Of a DNA stretch of 64,000 nucleotides, positions 21,350 to 32,995 are shown piece by piece; the stretch's first letter is position 1, and every line of letters begins with the position of its first letter. Source of the stretch: Valencia hispanica. Taxonomy: Eukaryota > Chordata > Actinopteri > Cyprinodontiformes > Valenciidae. The position numbers and the translations under genes are program-made. The notes below the pieces were generated by a model that worked only from the letters and a program-made list of their open reading frames with translations, was not told where the DNA came from and did no database searches. The DNA lies in assembly GCA_963556495.2 (NCBI GenBank), contig OY747713.1:43089961-43153960 (forward strand), given 5' to 3'.

Positions 21350-23099
21350 CTTTCTCTCTGGTCCACCATCCGGCGTCTCTTGGGGGGAAAGCGGTCTGCC
21401 ACCAACACTGTTTACAGTGGGGATGGTGTGCTGCTGACCTCGACGCGGGATGTTTTGGGTCGGTGGATGGAATACTTCGAAGACCTCCTCAATCCCACCA
21501 GCACGCCTTCCAATCTGGAAGCAGGGTTTGGGGACTTGGGGTCGGGCTCTCCAATCTCTGGTGTTGAGGTCACCGAGGTCGTTAAAAAGCTCCTCGGTGG
21601 CAAGGCTCCGGGGGTGGATGAGATTCGACCGGAGTTCCTCAAGGCTCTGGATGTTGTGGGGCTGTGTTGGTTAACGCGGCTCTGCAATATTGCGTGAACA
21701 TCGGGGGCAGTTCCTTTGGATTGGCAGACCGGGGTGGTGGTCCCCCTGTTTAAAAAGGGGGACCACAGGGTGTGTTCCAACTACAGGGGGATCACACTTC
21801 TGAGCCTCCCTGGTAAGGTCTATTCAGGGGTTCTGGAGAGGAGGGTCCGACGGATAGTCGAACCTCGGATCCAGGAGGAACAATGCGGTTTTCGTCCTGG
21901 CCGTGGAACACTGGACCAGCTCTACACCCTCAGCAGGGTCCTGGAGGGTGCGTGGGAGTTCGCCCAACCGGTCTACATGTGTTTTGTGGACTTGGAGAAG
22001 GCGTTCGACCGTGTCCCTCGGGGGGCGCTGTGGGGGGTGCTCCGGGAGTATGGGGTACCGGGCCCCTTGATACGGGCTGTTAGGTCCCTGTACGACCGGT
22101 GCCAGAGTTTGGTTCGCATTGCCGGCAGTAAGTCGGGCTTGTTTCCAGTGAGAGTTGGACTCCGCCAAGGTTGCCCTTTGTCACCGATCCTGTTCCTAAC
22201 TTTTATGGACAGGATCTCTAGGCGCAGCCAAGGCGTTGAGGGGATCCGCTTTGGTGGCCTCAGGATCGGGTCTCTGCTTTTTGCAGATGATGTGGTCCTG
22301 TTGACTTCATCGGAGCGTGATCTACAGCTTTCGCTGGAGCTGTTCGCAGCCGAGTGTGAAGCGGCTGGGATGAGAATCAGCACCTCCAAATCCGAGGCCA
22401 TGGTCTTGAGCCGGAAAAGGGTGGGGTGCCTCCTCCGGGTCGGGGATGGGGTCCTTCCCCAAGTGGAGGAGTTTAAGTATCTGGGGGTCTTGTTCACGAG
22501 TGAGGGAAAAATGGAGCGGGAGATCGATAGACGGATTGGTGGGGCATCTGCAGTTATGCGGGCGCTCTACCGGTCTGTCGTGGTGAAGAGAGAGCTGAGC
22601 CAAAAGGCGAAGCTCTCGATTTACCGGTCGATCTAGGTTCCTACCCTCATCTATGGTCACGAACTCTGTGTGGTGACCGAAAGAACGAGATCACGGATAC
22701 AAGCGGCTGAAATGAGTTTCCTCCGCAGAGTGTCTGGGCTCTCCCTTAGAGATAGGGTGAGAAGCTCAGTCATCCGGAGGGGGCTCAGAGTAGAGCCGCT
22801 GCTTCTCCACATCGAGAGGAGTCAGTTGAGGTGGCTCGGGCATCTGGTCAGGATGCCTCCTGGATGCCTCCCTGGTGAGGTGTTTCAGGCACGTCTCACC
22901 GGGAGGAGGCCCAGGGGAAGGCCCAGGACACGCTGGAGGGACTATGTTTCTCGGCTGGCCTGGGAGCGCCTTGGGGTTCCTCCCGAGGAGCTGGAACAAG
23001 TGGCTGGGGAGAGGAAAGTCTGGGTCTCTTTGCTTAGGCTGCTGCCCCCGCGACCCGACCCCGGATAAGCGGAAGAAAATGGATGGATGGATGGATGGA
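21350..23099 (+). mobile_element. 5'-truncated LINE in right arm
   Basis: Same LINE, same 5' truncation point (within the linker reading SLWSTIRRLLGG) and same 3' end as the left-arm copy, in the opposite orientation. It lacks the left copy's frameshift near the CGF motif but has two in-frame stops: TGA at 21695-21697 and TAG at 22634-22636. Open pieces lie at 21380-21697, 21716-22636 (YMCFVDLEKAFDRVPRG, GLRQGCPLSP, FADDVVLL) and 22670-23068 ([12 protein letters not shown]). Several amino-acid differences from the left copy show that the two have evolved separately or were not fully homogenised. Confidence 0.88.
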
Positions 23100-24940
23100 G
23101 ATGCTGGGTGGGAGCTGTGGTTAAGTCATGCTGATTGGTTGTAACTCGGTGGGACATTATATCAGCAGATGACACCAAACATTTGTAAAATTAGAAGAGT
23201 TGCTGGTGAAGCAGTGTATAACAACATAGCAACCAGAAACATCGCAACCATCCATGCTTCTTTCATTGTCAATCTCTTGTCATTTTCTGCTGGTGTGGGT
23301 GCATTTTGGTGCTGATCAGTGACGTCACTCACTGCCTAAATGGTCGCAATATGAGGACGTCTTAGCAAAATCTTTCCATGGCTGATTTTGTATGGAAATG
23401 TCCTGGAACCCGTCTAGTGAAAACGCACCTATTAAGCTTTAGAAAGTCCCAAAGTTCAACCTTGTTGAAAATTGGTGTCTTTGCCAGAAAACGGATTAAT
23501 TGGAACAAAAAAAAATTTACCAAAATATTCAAATGTTGAGCCAAAACTAAAGCAGAAGCTTGTTGATAACCTCTTCAAGGTGTGTTACCCCTACTCTATT
23601 AACAACAAAGAAGAATGAAGGAAACTATTCTAGACAAAACAGACTTGAAAACTCATTTTAGCTGGTGGGGATGCTCAAAATGAAAACATTAACAATATTA
23701 TAATAAGTTGAGTGATCAATATGTTGTTAGTGAATTAAGCCTTTAGCTATGTAATGTTTTATAAACACAAAGAAAGATGCACAAAGTTCTTTACAGAGAA
23801 TAAAAACAGGGTGAAAGAAACAAACAGAAGACGTAATGAGCAAAACAAGCTAAGCGTGGGAAAAAATGCTGAATATGTAGTTAACTGATGGGCAGCTGGT
23901 TTGAGAAACACAATTTTGTTCATAATGACAATTGTAAAGAGAAACTCTAGAGGAAGATATAAAAGTTCTAGGAAGCGAAGATTTCAAGGTTCTGGTTGGA
24001 GTTTTAAGACTGAGTAATCACACACATAATAACAACAAAATAATAGTAATAGTGATGATAATGATAGAAATCGCGAGCTAAAGATTGGATTTAATTTGAA
24101 AGATATAGTAAATATAAAGCCAATGCACTTATGCCGTCTTTAACACCTCCTTGGCTGGTAAGGATTTTTGCTGACCCGGCGTGTTAGCGATCTTGTGAAT
24201 GGACTGACCAGACCGCATTTCACCAGCATACCTAGCGGTGAGCCAAAGGGCTATAAGAATGGTAATGACGGCGATTTCAAATTGTTCTCAGCAGAAACTT
24301 CTGCTATAGAGAGGACGTCTCACCGGTGAAGATTCTCTTTTGTTCTGACCCGCTGGACCGGGCAGAGCTCTCATTTCAAAGCTTTGAAGTGCCCACTGCT
24401 GTCTGTGCATCCAGCTTGGTTATTTCTTTACGACGTCGACCTGCAAGCCATCCGGCCTGCAGTTGGGACATACAGTCCTAAAATCCTGTGCCAGGTTCTA
24501 TGTCTTTTTTTTCTTTTTCTTTTGCTCAACTACGGACCCATTTTGCTCCCCTGTTTGGACTGGACCTCCCTCAAATCAAAGTAGGACTGAACTGGTTCAT
24601 TCAAACTAATCTTGTGTCTGGGCAGATAAATAGGAAAAATAGAGTTTTTAACGAGTTAGATCTTGTTCATTGTTGGTTTAAAGTGTTTTTAAGCGCTGAA
24701 CCTGTTGGCTCATTTAGCGTTGCCACACGCATACGTTTGAGCTGTATTATTTGCTGTTTTAAAACTGTTTTTTATCCTGAGCGGATCCCACTTTCCTTCT
24801 CTCTCTTTTCCTCATTCTACTCTCTCTCTCGCTCTCTGATCACCTGGTTGGACTCTGTCCGACCTGCGTTAGCTGGTCTGTTAGCTGAAAAGGTAACTCC
24901 ATTGTTCTTTTTCTGTTAGTTAAAGCTGTGGCCTTCCACG
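23100..24940. other. no gene recognised
   Basis: A/T-rich intronic sequence to about 24100, then a more balanced stretch (24130-24940) with pyrimidine runs (tctctctcgctctct near 24825) that could be a retroelement leader. I cannot identify termini, coding motifs or target duplications. The 143-codon frame at 24488-24919 has no recognisable domain. Confidence 0.4.
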
Positions 24941-24949
24941 TGGACAGTA

Positions 24950-25070
24950 CACACCATGTGCTCTGCCCCATTTTAGCCAAAGCTAGTTTTATGGCCCTTT
25001 GTCTTCTTACACTCCATGTGCTGTCCTCCATCTTGGCCAGAGCTAAGTTTATGGCCCTTTGTCCCACAGG
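24950..25070. repeat. ~63-bp tandem duplication
   Basis: 'caccatgtgctctgccccattttagccaaagctagttttatggccctttgtc' (24950-25004) is followed by a diverged second copy, 'ctccatgtgctgtcctccatcttggccagagctaagtttatggccctttgtc' (25012-25063). There are two copies only, with about 80% identity by eye. Confidence 0.65.
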
Positions 25071-25559
25071 CTATCTCTTACTTGAGCCCCCTGAAGTGAG
25101 GGCCACCTCCCTTTCTGAACAAAACTTCACCCCCCCTCCCCTGCGAAAGGGGAGCTGTCTATTTGTCCCTGATCTCCTTTGGGTTAATTGTGTTTAATTT
25201 TCACATATTATTGGTTTTCTAAGATCTGTAGTAGTTAGTTGCATGCTTTAGAATAGATGGGAACTATTGACAAAATGTTTTAGCTGTAAGGTTGATCTAA
25301 ATTCCCCTTAGCTTAAAGAGAAGTGGTCTGTGATTACTTGGCATAATGCGTACAATTAATGTCCACGGCGTGTGAATTTATACCTTCAAGAAGAAACTGG
25401 ATGTCTGGTCTACAGAAGTGGTGCCCCTAATATTAATAGATTAAACTTGAATGTCATCAATAATTATATTAATATAAAATTAGTTATTTTAATTATTGAT
25501 GGTTATGTAAACCAGACAAAAATCGCTCACTCTGTGTCACAACAGTTCTGATGGAAGTC

Positions 25560-25845
25560 AGTCAGTTATCCACCATTTTCCCACCTCCTCTGTCACCATT
25601 AGCGTTTTTACCACCCCTGCTACCCCCACCACGTCCCTTCCTCCCACCCCGGACACGATGAAGCAAAGCATCAAACCCAGTATGCGCTGCTTGTGGACTG
25701 TCATGGCGAACGGGACGACTGAACATCTTGATCAGAGGGTGAAGATTCCTCTTTAGAATCTGAGTCAGCCATTACTTGATGAAGTGCTTCATCAGCGGTG
25801 AACAGACCTCTCAGCGGTGAACAGACCTCTCAGCATCGTAAATTT
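25560..25845 (-). pseudogene. possible piggyBac-like transposase N-terminus
   Basis: Read on the minus strand, the segment gives 'TADEALHQVMADSDSKEE' followed by an acidic/Ser-rich stretch and then a Gly/Arg-rich part broken by stops and a frameshift. An acidic leader with 'ALHxxMADSDSEEE' is what I associate with piggyBac-related proteins. No catalytic Asp segment is present. A 23-bp direct duplication ('cagcggtgaacagacctct') sits at 25793-25835. The assignment is tentative. Confidence 0.35.
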
Positions 25846-25884
25846 TATCTCTCTAAAACTTGCTCTCTCTATGCGCCGACTGCA

Positions 25885-26480
25885 ACCACTACTCAATTAA
25901 ATTCAGTTTATTTATATAGCCCCGATTCACAACAGATATCATCTCAAGGCACTTTACAAGAAAAGTAATTTCAATACAACCATACAAACATTCCAATTAG
26001 TTAAAAGTTTTAGTTAGTTTCCTGTTTAAAGAATCCCAGCAGATTGCATCGAGTCATTGACTGGCAATTGCGTCCGGTTGATGCAGACTTCCAACCACAG
26101 CAGTCCCTCATACTGAGCAAGCATGTAGCGACGGTGGAGAGGAAAAACTCCCCTTTAACAGGAAGAAACCTCCAGCAGAACCAGGCTCAATACAAACGGC
26201 CATCTGCCACGACCGTCTGGGGGTTTGAGAAGACAGAGCAGAAACACAGAAGGAACAAAAGATCTGATATAAGAGAACTTTCTATATTAAAGAAAGAAAA
26301 AAGTTGATAACAGGACACGGGGGATGTTCAGCCACTGAGACCATCATCCCAGTTGACTCCCTACTTCCAACAGGGTATTGGAGCTAAGCAGGATACCAGA
26401 CCTGGTATACCTTCTATAGAGAGAAAAACACTGAGAGAAAACAAAGTTAACAGTCAAAATAATACTGCCTCGTGTCCTCG
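25885..26480 (-). repeat. dispersed teleost repeat, minus orientation
   Basis: The tail 'ttatttatatagcc..caaggcactttac' (25910-25962) matches the + orientation repeat at 6590. The body 'gtggagaggaaaaactcccctttaacaggaagaaacctccagcagaacc' (26130-26180) is a very common teleost repeat block. The frame 26044-26307 through it is incidental. Confidence 0.6.
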
Positions 26481-28254
26481 ACCGGGGGGCGGGTTTCAAA
26501 CTCTATTTACTCCAAAACTTCCCGTGGTGACACACCCACAAATGTTGCTTAGATTGAAGTTACTTACTTCCGCCTTCTCCTAGTGTAAAGTAGTAACTAC
26601 ATGAGGGATAATATCTGCAGTCATGGCTTGTTAAAGTCAGCAAAGTTGCTTGTCGTAATTTTACTATGTTGGTGCTTAAAGAGTTAACATGCCCTGCTCT
26701 AAGAAAACGTTTACCACTGGAACTTCAATCGTGGTGCATCACTTCCAACCTCCATTTCCTGTATAAATAATCCTGGGCTTGAATGTAAATAAATGCAAAT
26801 GGCATGATGGTTCAAATGATTAAAAAATAGTATATAGCATCTTACCACTATAATGTTTTGAGATTGGAGATAGACGTCAGCTTTGGTCATTCAGGTACTG
26901 TGTCCAACTAATCTGTATTCATACTTAATAAAAAAAAGACTTTTACTGCTTTTAAGCTTTTAATAGAACCTGGGTGCAAAATCTCTGAACTATCCTACTC
27001 AAGATTTGTTCTTCATCATAAATATGTCTTTTTTCTACCTGGTATATCAGCACTGTTGTGTTACCGTTGTTGTTTTCAAGCAGCAGATGAGAGTTCTATC
27101 ATATTGCTTGAGACGAATGAATACCATAAAATACAGCTTAAAGCTACTGAGAAAAATATTTTAAATTATACAGGCATGTCCGTTTGGAAGGGTTTATATA
27201 GAATAAACAGTAACATAGAATGGTAAAGATCCAGAATTAAAAACCATTAGAGTTGAAGGACATCCAGACTATTTATTTAAACTGATTCTATTTGGAAGGT
27301 TTAAAAAAAACAAAAAACCTCCATCCGTAAGTTGTTTTCCCCCGGGTGAATATAAATAAGCAAAACCTCATGAATTTTGGATTTTGGCTTTCACTCAGAT
27401 GCCTGTTTAAAAACACTAAAATGCGTACAAGAACTATTTATAGCAGATCTGCATGGATCCTCACGTCAGTGTGGATTGGGCATTGGGTGGTTGCGATGTT
27501 GAGACCCCTTGGTCTGATTGCCTGTAGAGAGGCTCACGCTGATGTCCCTGGGGATGGTCTGTTCTGTTATGCAGGTTAAGTCTGCAGTACAAAAACCCCC
27601 TCTTATTTTTCAGGTGTTCTCTTCTCCACCTTCATGCTACTACACCTGTTAGAAGAAAATGAAGTCGATTGCTCATGAAGTTCAGGTGTAAGTGGCCTCC
27701 ATTTGAATTCAGTTCAATGAGCATGTATAGTAAAGACATGAGAGTACCCAAATGTAGAGAGCCAAGCAAAAGAAGTACAAGAACAAAGGCATTGCTGGGT
27801 AGAAATTCAAGGAAATCATGAACCCACAGTGTGGAAATTTTGAGGTGTTGAATCAGAACAGAAGGAATAAACCTGAAGTGAAGCAAGCATACATCAACCT
27901 GTTGGTAAAAAAGAGACACAATTGGTAAAGGTGGTAATTGGCAAACTGATGCATGGTGTTCAGAGAGCAGAGCAAGACCAACATTACAAAGGGAGTGAAA
28001 CAAGACAGGAAGGAACACCCCTACAGCAAAAACAGAACTCTGGGAAATTAAAATTTAGAGATAAAAAGAGGGGCAGGTAGCTGAGGGTTTTGTTAGAGGT
28101 GTGCAAAAGTTAACTTTTTTCCATAGCCACACTGTGCATTACTTTTGTTGGGACGGTCATGGTAAAGCAGGGGATTGAAAATTTTCGGATTTTGGAAATT
28201 TGGCATCTTTAATTTTATGGTGACGATTAATTTAATTCATGTCATCATTTTTTT

Positions 28255-28285
<31 letters not shown>

Positions 28286-28996
28286 TCACCAAATGTCAGG
28301 CTAATTTCATTTCACTCTAGTTACAGCATCAGCAAAGGTGAAACTGAAAAATAATTTAGTTAAAATAACTCAAGAAATATATACTATATATCCAGAGGTA
28401 TTGGGTCATCCATTGAAATGATTACATTCTGGCATTCCAATCAATTCTGCCACAAGTGCAAAGAAATCCAACACCTTCACATGTTGTAAATACGCCCGGC
28501 ACCGATGGACGCACAGGAGGGTCCGGGCTGCCCACTCAGATATCGGGACGCCCAGAACAGATTACAATGCCTGTATAAATTAAGTTGAAACCATGCAACT
28601 TGATTTACACAAAAAACTAAAGTTGCAACCATTCGACATATTGACCCAAGACAACCAGCAGAGGGTGCTGTTGGCTTTTAATCAGAAGTAAAGAAGATAC
28701 TATGATATGGATGCATGCCAAAAGGAACATTAGATTGGCTTAATAAAAACAAGAGCAAAGCTGGGACAATGCTAATTGCTAATACATCACCAGTCTTAGC
28801 GAGGCGAAATGCAACTTTGAGTGACATTTTTGTTCACACTCCATACCAGTCGGTGGCGGTTATAAACTAATTTGTTGTTTGCCAGCCGCAAAGAAGAAGA
28901 AGGGCGCTGCTGTGTTAGGCCCTGTCTCAACTCTCACGCTTCCACCCTTGTGTCCCTCAATTGTTCGTTCCCGTCGAGGGGTGCGAGTGCATAGAG
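26481..28996. other. no gene; simple repeats
   Basis: Intronic sequence without a recognisable exon. A 128-codon minus frame at 27632-28018 is Leu-rich but lacks any known domain and is probably chance. A (GT)n run followed by about 17 G lies at 28253-28287. An element-like block at 28480-28560 could not be placed. Confidence 0.4.
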
Positions 28997-29222
28997 CAGG
29001 GGTCCCCAAAGTCGGTCCTCAAGGGCCAGTATCCTGCATGTTTTAGATCTTTCCCTGGTTCAACACAGCTGAATCAAATGATGGCTCATTAGCAGAACCT
29101 CTGCAGAACTTTGACATGCTGAGGAGGTAGTTGGACCATTTGAATCAGCTGTGTTGAACCAGGGAAAGACCTAAAACATGCAGGACACCGGCCCTTGAAG
29201 ACCGACTTTGGAGAATCGGGAC
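28997..29222. mobile_element. palindromic hAT-like MITE
   Basis: The left end 'caggggtccccaaagtcggtcc' and the right end 'accgactttggaga' are inverted, and the inner parts are too ('gttttagatctttccctggttcaacacagctg' against 'cagctgtgttgaaccagggaaagacctaaaac'), so almost the whole element folds back. It is a well-known teleost palindromic family. A second copy's left end may begin at about 29233 ('ccaggggtccccagag'). Confidence 0.7.
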
Positions 29223-29232
29223 ACTCTACGCC

Positions 29233-29714
29233 AGGGGTCCCCAGAGTGGGGAATTGGCCCCGCCTCTTTTGCACACTCTCTCTGCACTTCGCCGAACCCA
29301 CAATCCATTGCTGGGTGTGAGACAAAAAGGCAGAAAAATGGCTGAAGTCCCCTTTCTGAAAAATGTATTTTCAAGTGTAAAGGCGTCAGTTTGTTTTTAA
29401 AATTGCCAGCGACAATGACCTTCAACATGAGTCTGATTTAAGGATTGCTGGGGACAATAAATAGGAATTCATTTATAGGCTATGTATTCATCCGTTTGAC
29501 GCTTCATTACAACATGCACTGCAGTGTAGTAATAGGTGTTGAAAATCGTATCTTTATTTGATCAATAAAAGTTGAAAGCCATAGGCCTACGTGAACTGTT
29601 TTGTCTTGTTTTTCAAACGGCTCTTGAAACCATCATTAGACTGTTGGCTTGGAAGAATACTTCAAATCCACATCGTAGCACAAAAAACAATGTTGGCTCA
29701 CATTGTATTGATTT
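29233..29714. other. no gene; possible hAT fragment
   Basis: It starts with a terminus like the preceding MITE, but no matching right end is found. No open frame of note. Confidence 0.3.
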
Positions 29715-30185
29715 TTTTAAAAGAATTTATTTGTATAATGGGGCAGAAGATAAGTATTTAGTACTCACAACCAAACAAGAATTCTGGCCATTGCAGACCT
29801 GTTACTTTTTCTTGTTCTATCCTCCACTTGTTAAAACATCACAGCTATAGAGAAGATCTGCATGGAAGAATGGACCAAAATAGCAGCTACAGTGGGTGCA
29901 AACCTGGAGAAGACCTACAGGAGATGTTTGGCCTCTGCCAACATATGTGACTTTACAAAGGACTGAAATGAACTGTTGCTATTGGCCAAATACTTATTTT
30001 CTGCACCATTATACAAATAAATTCTTTAAAAAACATAAAAGGTGATTTCCTGGATTTTTTTTTTCCACATTCTGTCTCACAGTTGAAGTGTACATATGAT
30101 GAAAATTACAGACCTCTCTCATCTTATTAAATGGGAAAATTTCCACAATCGGTGACTGCCAAATACTTTTCTTCCTCACTATATA
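29715..30185 (+). mobile_element. Tc1 deletion derivative
   Basis: It has the two ends of a teleost Tc1 element: 'aataagtattt'-type left end (29750) and 'gactgccaaatactttt' right end (30164). Between them is only the last ~130 bp of transposase coding, with 'gaggagatctgcatgga'-like sequence at 29850-29965 corresponding to the C-terminal 'EKICVEEW' region. The catalytic part is deleted. A (AT)n run (30179-30204) follows. Confidence 0.65.
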
Positions 30186-32160
30186 TATATATATATATAT
30201 ATATGTTTTGGGATCATAATACCATCCAAGCGATGTCTCCCAATAATCCAGAGACAGTTTGGTGAGATCTGTGGATATCTCAGCATGATGAAGCTCTGCG
30301 TCACAAGGCAAAAGTGATTGCAATTATGATAATTTTACTTTAAAATGTTGACCAAAGAACTCCCCTGATCTTAACCCTATCAAGAAGCTATTTTCATTCT
30401 TCAGAAAGCAGTGAAAAAAAACAGAAGCAGACAAAATGGGTTTATTTAATCTGTTTAAAAAAAGTCATTGCTACCATCATTAAGAATTTGACCTAGAAAT
30501 TGATCTCAAGCATAAAAGATTGGGAAATTACAAAGCATCAAACACATGAATTTCACATACAGTTGTTTTGTTTTTTAGATAAAAGCCTTTTAAACTTCTA
30601 TGATTGAATATTCTAAGATTCCACATGAGGTTTCATTCCTATTGAAATGGAAATATCTTGAGTGAAGAAAAAATGGAAGAGCCTGCACAAAGAAGAATCT
30701 ATTTTCCACAGGTACTGAGAGTGGAAATATAGCTGAACATACTGCAGCTTGGACTGTGTGCGTGAGATGTCAGTCATGCAATCTGGTTATTTCCTGGCTT
30801 AAAGCAACATGGCCACAGTGTCCCACTGCTTCCCCAGCAGCATATGTGTTGCTGTGTGACTGTCCACCGGAGACTGAAATCCAACTTGTTGTCAACAGCA
30901 GTATTGGGCAAGCTACTTAAAAAACGAATTAACTATGATTACTTGTTACTTCTTCAAAAAAGTAACAAAGTTAGTAACTGAGTTACAATATTATAAAGGT
31001 TACTAATTACCAGAGAAAGTAAATATTGCGTTAGTGAAATAAAAATATGTTAAAATCTGTAAAACCAATCAGATCCCCTCTTGATTTGATTTTAAAACAT
31101 ATGTTCAATCATTTATGATATGGATTTATTCATAGCACATATGTGTAATATTTGAAGGAAAAGGCAGTTTGGGAAGCTGGAATACCTGGATTCAATGCTA
31201 CTTGACTCATTATTGGTTGGCATTTGCAAAGCTTCCAATACAGGAGTGCCATTTATTTTCCCCTGGCTCTGATTAGCCGTACTCTCAAGAGCAGAAATAG
31301 GGAAGACTGTAAAAATTAGCTTCTGCGGTAGTGCTGAGACGGAGTTCACTGAGCAAATTGTTGCATATTAAAGTATATATGGTGTCTGAACTATTAAAAT
31401 CGGCATTTCTACGCATTTTTAGAAGCGGTCTCAAGTATTCGCAGATTTTAACTATTCGTTTGCAGCTGTGGTCCCTAATCCCCATGAATACTGGGGTTCA
31501 CTGTAGATGTTTTAGAACTTTTCATATTTATTGCAATTGCATGTACATGCAATTGTACATCAAGTATTTTCACAGCTGACGTGGTTTTTATGTAATTTTT
31601 AAAATTAAGCCCACTAAATACCAAAACTAAGACCCCAAAATATAAACAGGTAATAAAAAATTTAAACTACTGCTTTTTTTTAGCCATTGACAATCTATGT
31701 CAAGTCACATAAGTGCTGTCCTCACAGTAGAAGTCTAGTCCTCTTTTATTTTCCACATCCAGCTTTAACTTCTTCCATTCATTTTAGCCATTGAACCGAT
31801 AGTTGTTTCTCAAAACAAGAAGCACCTCAAACTTCTCATCAAAGAGTCTGTCCCTCTTTGGACTGAAGAGAAGCTTCCCATCCCAGCACTAAACAGTCTC
31901 TGCTAGGGGATCTGTTGGCATGCATTGTATCCGTGCAATTTTCTTTATCAGTACCCATAGGTTCAGAGAGTCAGTTCAATGTGATCCTGATAAGAAATAA
32001 TCGGTGGCTTGAAAGTGGGCATAGACTGCTTGGATCCTTTATTTGCCAAGCTCCCGTTAGCGTCACCTGGGTTTAGGCTACACCTGCTAGCATCTACAAT
32101 GTCGCAACTAGTTTGTGGAAGCATGTGATGTTGAGAAGTGCTTTGTGGCATTCAAGTTGG
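30186..32160. other. no gene; two dispersed repeats
   Basis: 30895-31020 reads 'actatgattacttgttacttcttc...aaagttagtaactgagttac', a common teleost MITE. 31140-31515 is another dispersed element ('agcttctgcggtagtgctgag', then 'ccccatgaatactggggttcactgta'); a related copy lies at about 60830-61190, and its last 72 bp recur at 32645-32718. Nothing coding is recognised. Confidence 0.5.
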
Positions 32161-32285
32161 TCGTGGGGAGGCTGGTGCCCAGTGTCCAGCAGTCATTGGT
32201 TGAGAGTTGGGGTACATCCTGGACGTGCCCAAGATGTTCCCCGCCTGTGTCATCACAGGACAACACAGAGACACACAATCATCAT
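32160..32285 (-). repeat. SINE-like repeat fragment, minus orientation
   Basis: 'gggtacatcctggacgtgcccaagatg...tcatcacaggacaacacagagacac' is the reverse complement of the 'tgtgatgg.ctgg.acctgtccagggtgtacc' block seen in + orientation at 58790-58830. Confidence 0.5.
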
Positions 32286-32724
32286 GTAAATTGATGCTGC
32301 TGTTACATTGATTAAATATTGCAAAAGCTGAGATTTCTAAACCCGTTTTGTGAATATTCATCAATCCGTTTAAGTTCTTTAGCAACTGTAATCATGACTC
32401 ATTGGATCGAGCAACATATTTTCAATCTTTAATTGTACAATTCAAACAATCTGTATGAGATGTAGCCTTCCCTTCCATTCCTAGCTGACAGGCGTGTGTT
32501 CTGATGCTTCATTTGGGCATCTGCTTCAAGGTTCAACATCTTATGCTTTCAAAGATGCTTTTCTTAGTTGAAACAACTGATTGAGTTCACCTCAAAACAG
32601 TCCAGTGTAGTCTTACTTCTCATACCAACAGGATATTTTTATCCACGCAGATTTTAACTATTCGTTTGCAGCTGTGGTCCCTAATCCCCATGAATACTGG
32701 GGTTCACTGTAGATGTTTTTGAAG

Positions 32725-32995
32725 AATGGATCTTCTTCTCTTTCGGCTTTTCCCTTCAGGGGTCGCCACAGTGAATCATCTGTCTCCATGTAGTTCTATC
32801 CTCTGCCCTCACCCCAAATAACTTCATGTCCTCTTTCACCACATCCATAAATCTCCTTGTTGGTCTTCCTCTCTGCATCCTGCCTGGTGGGTCCAACCTC
32901 AGCATCCTTCTACCGATATAATCATCGTCTCTCCTCTCAACGTGTCCAAACCATCTCAGTCTGGCCTCTCTGACTTTATCTCCAAACATCTAACA
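32725..32995 (-). mobile_element. LINE 3' end, RTE-like
   Basis: The minus frame 32756-32989 contains RLRWFGHVERRDDDYIGRR and 'RGRPTRRFMDVVKEDM', the C-terminal tail of a common teleost LINE ORF. The 3' end is 'aggggtcgccacagtgaatc' near 32758 followed by 'ttctcttt'. Only the last ~250 bp are present. A more degenerate minus copy of this type lies at 51160-51530. Confidence 0.7.

Larger units (their letters stand above)
19918..23099. repeat. right arm of ~3.18-kb inverted repeat
   Basis: Inverted copy of 14051-17232. The inner 1.4 kb looks essentially identical by eye: two translated stretches of 95 and 106 codons match exactly, and an overlapping one differs by a single residue. The LINE part differs at about a dozen or more codons. 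It ends in (GGAT)n at 23079-23098, and the sequence beyond is unrelated to the left flank. Confidence 0.93.

Noticed and set aside
14051..23099. Pure assembly artefact as the explanation of the palindrome
   Set aside because: The arms differ at many positions in the LINE part, which an artificial mirror copy would not. Not fully excluded for the inner part.
27632..28018. 128-codon minus-strand ORF, Leu-rich
   Set aside because: No recognisable domain, no splice or promoter context, and no family resemblance; likely chance in A/T-poor antisense.
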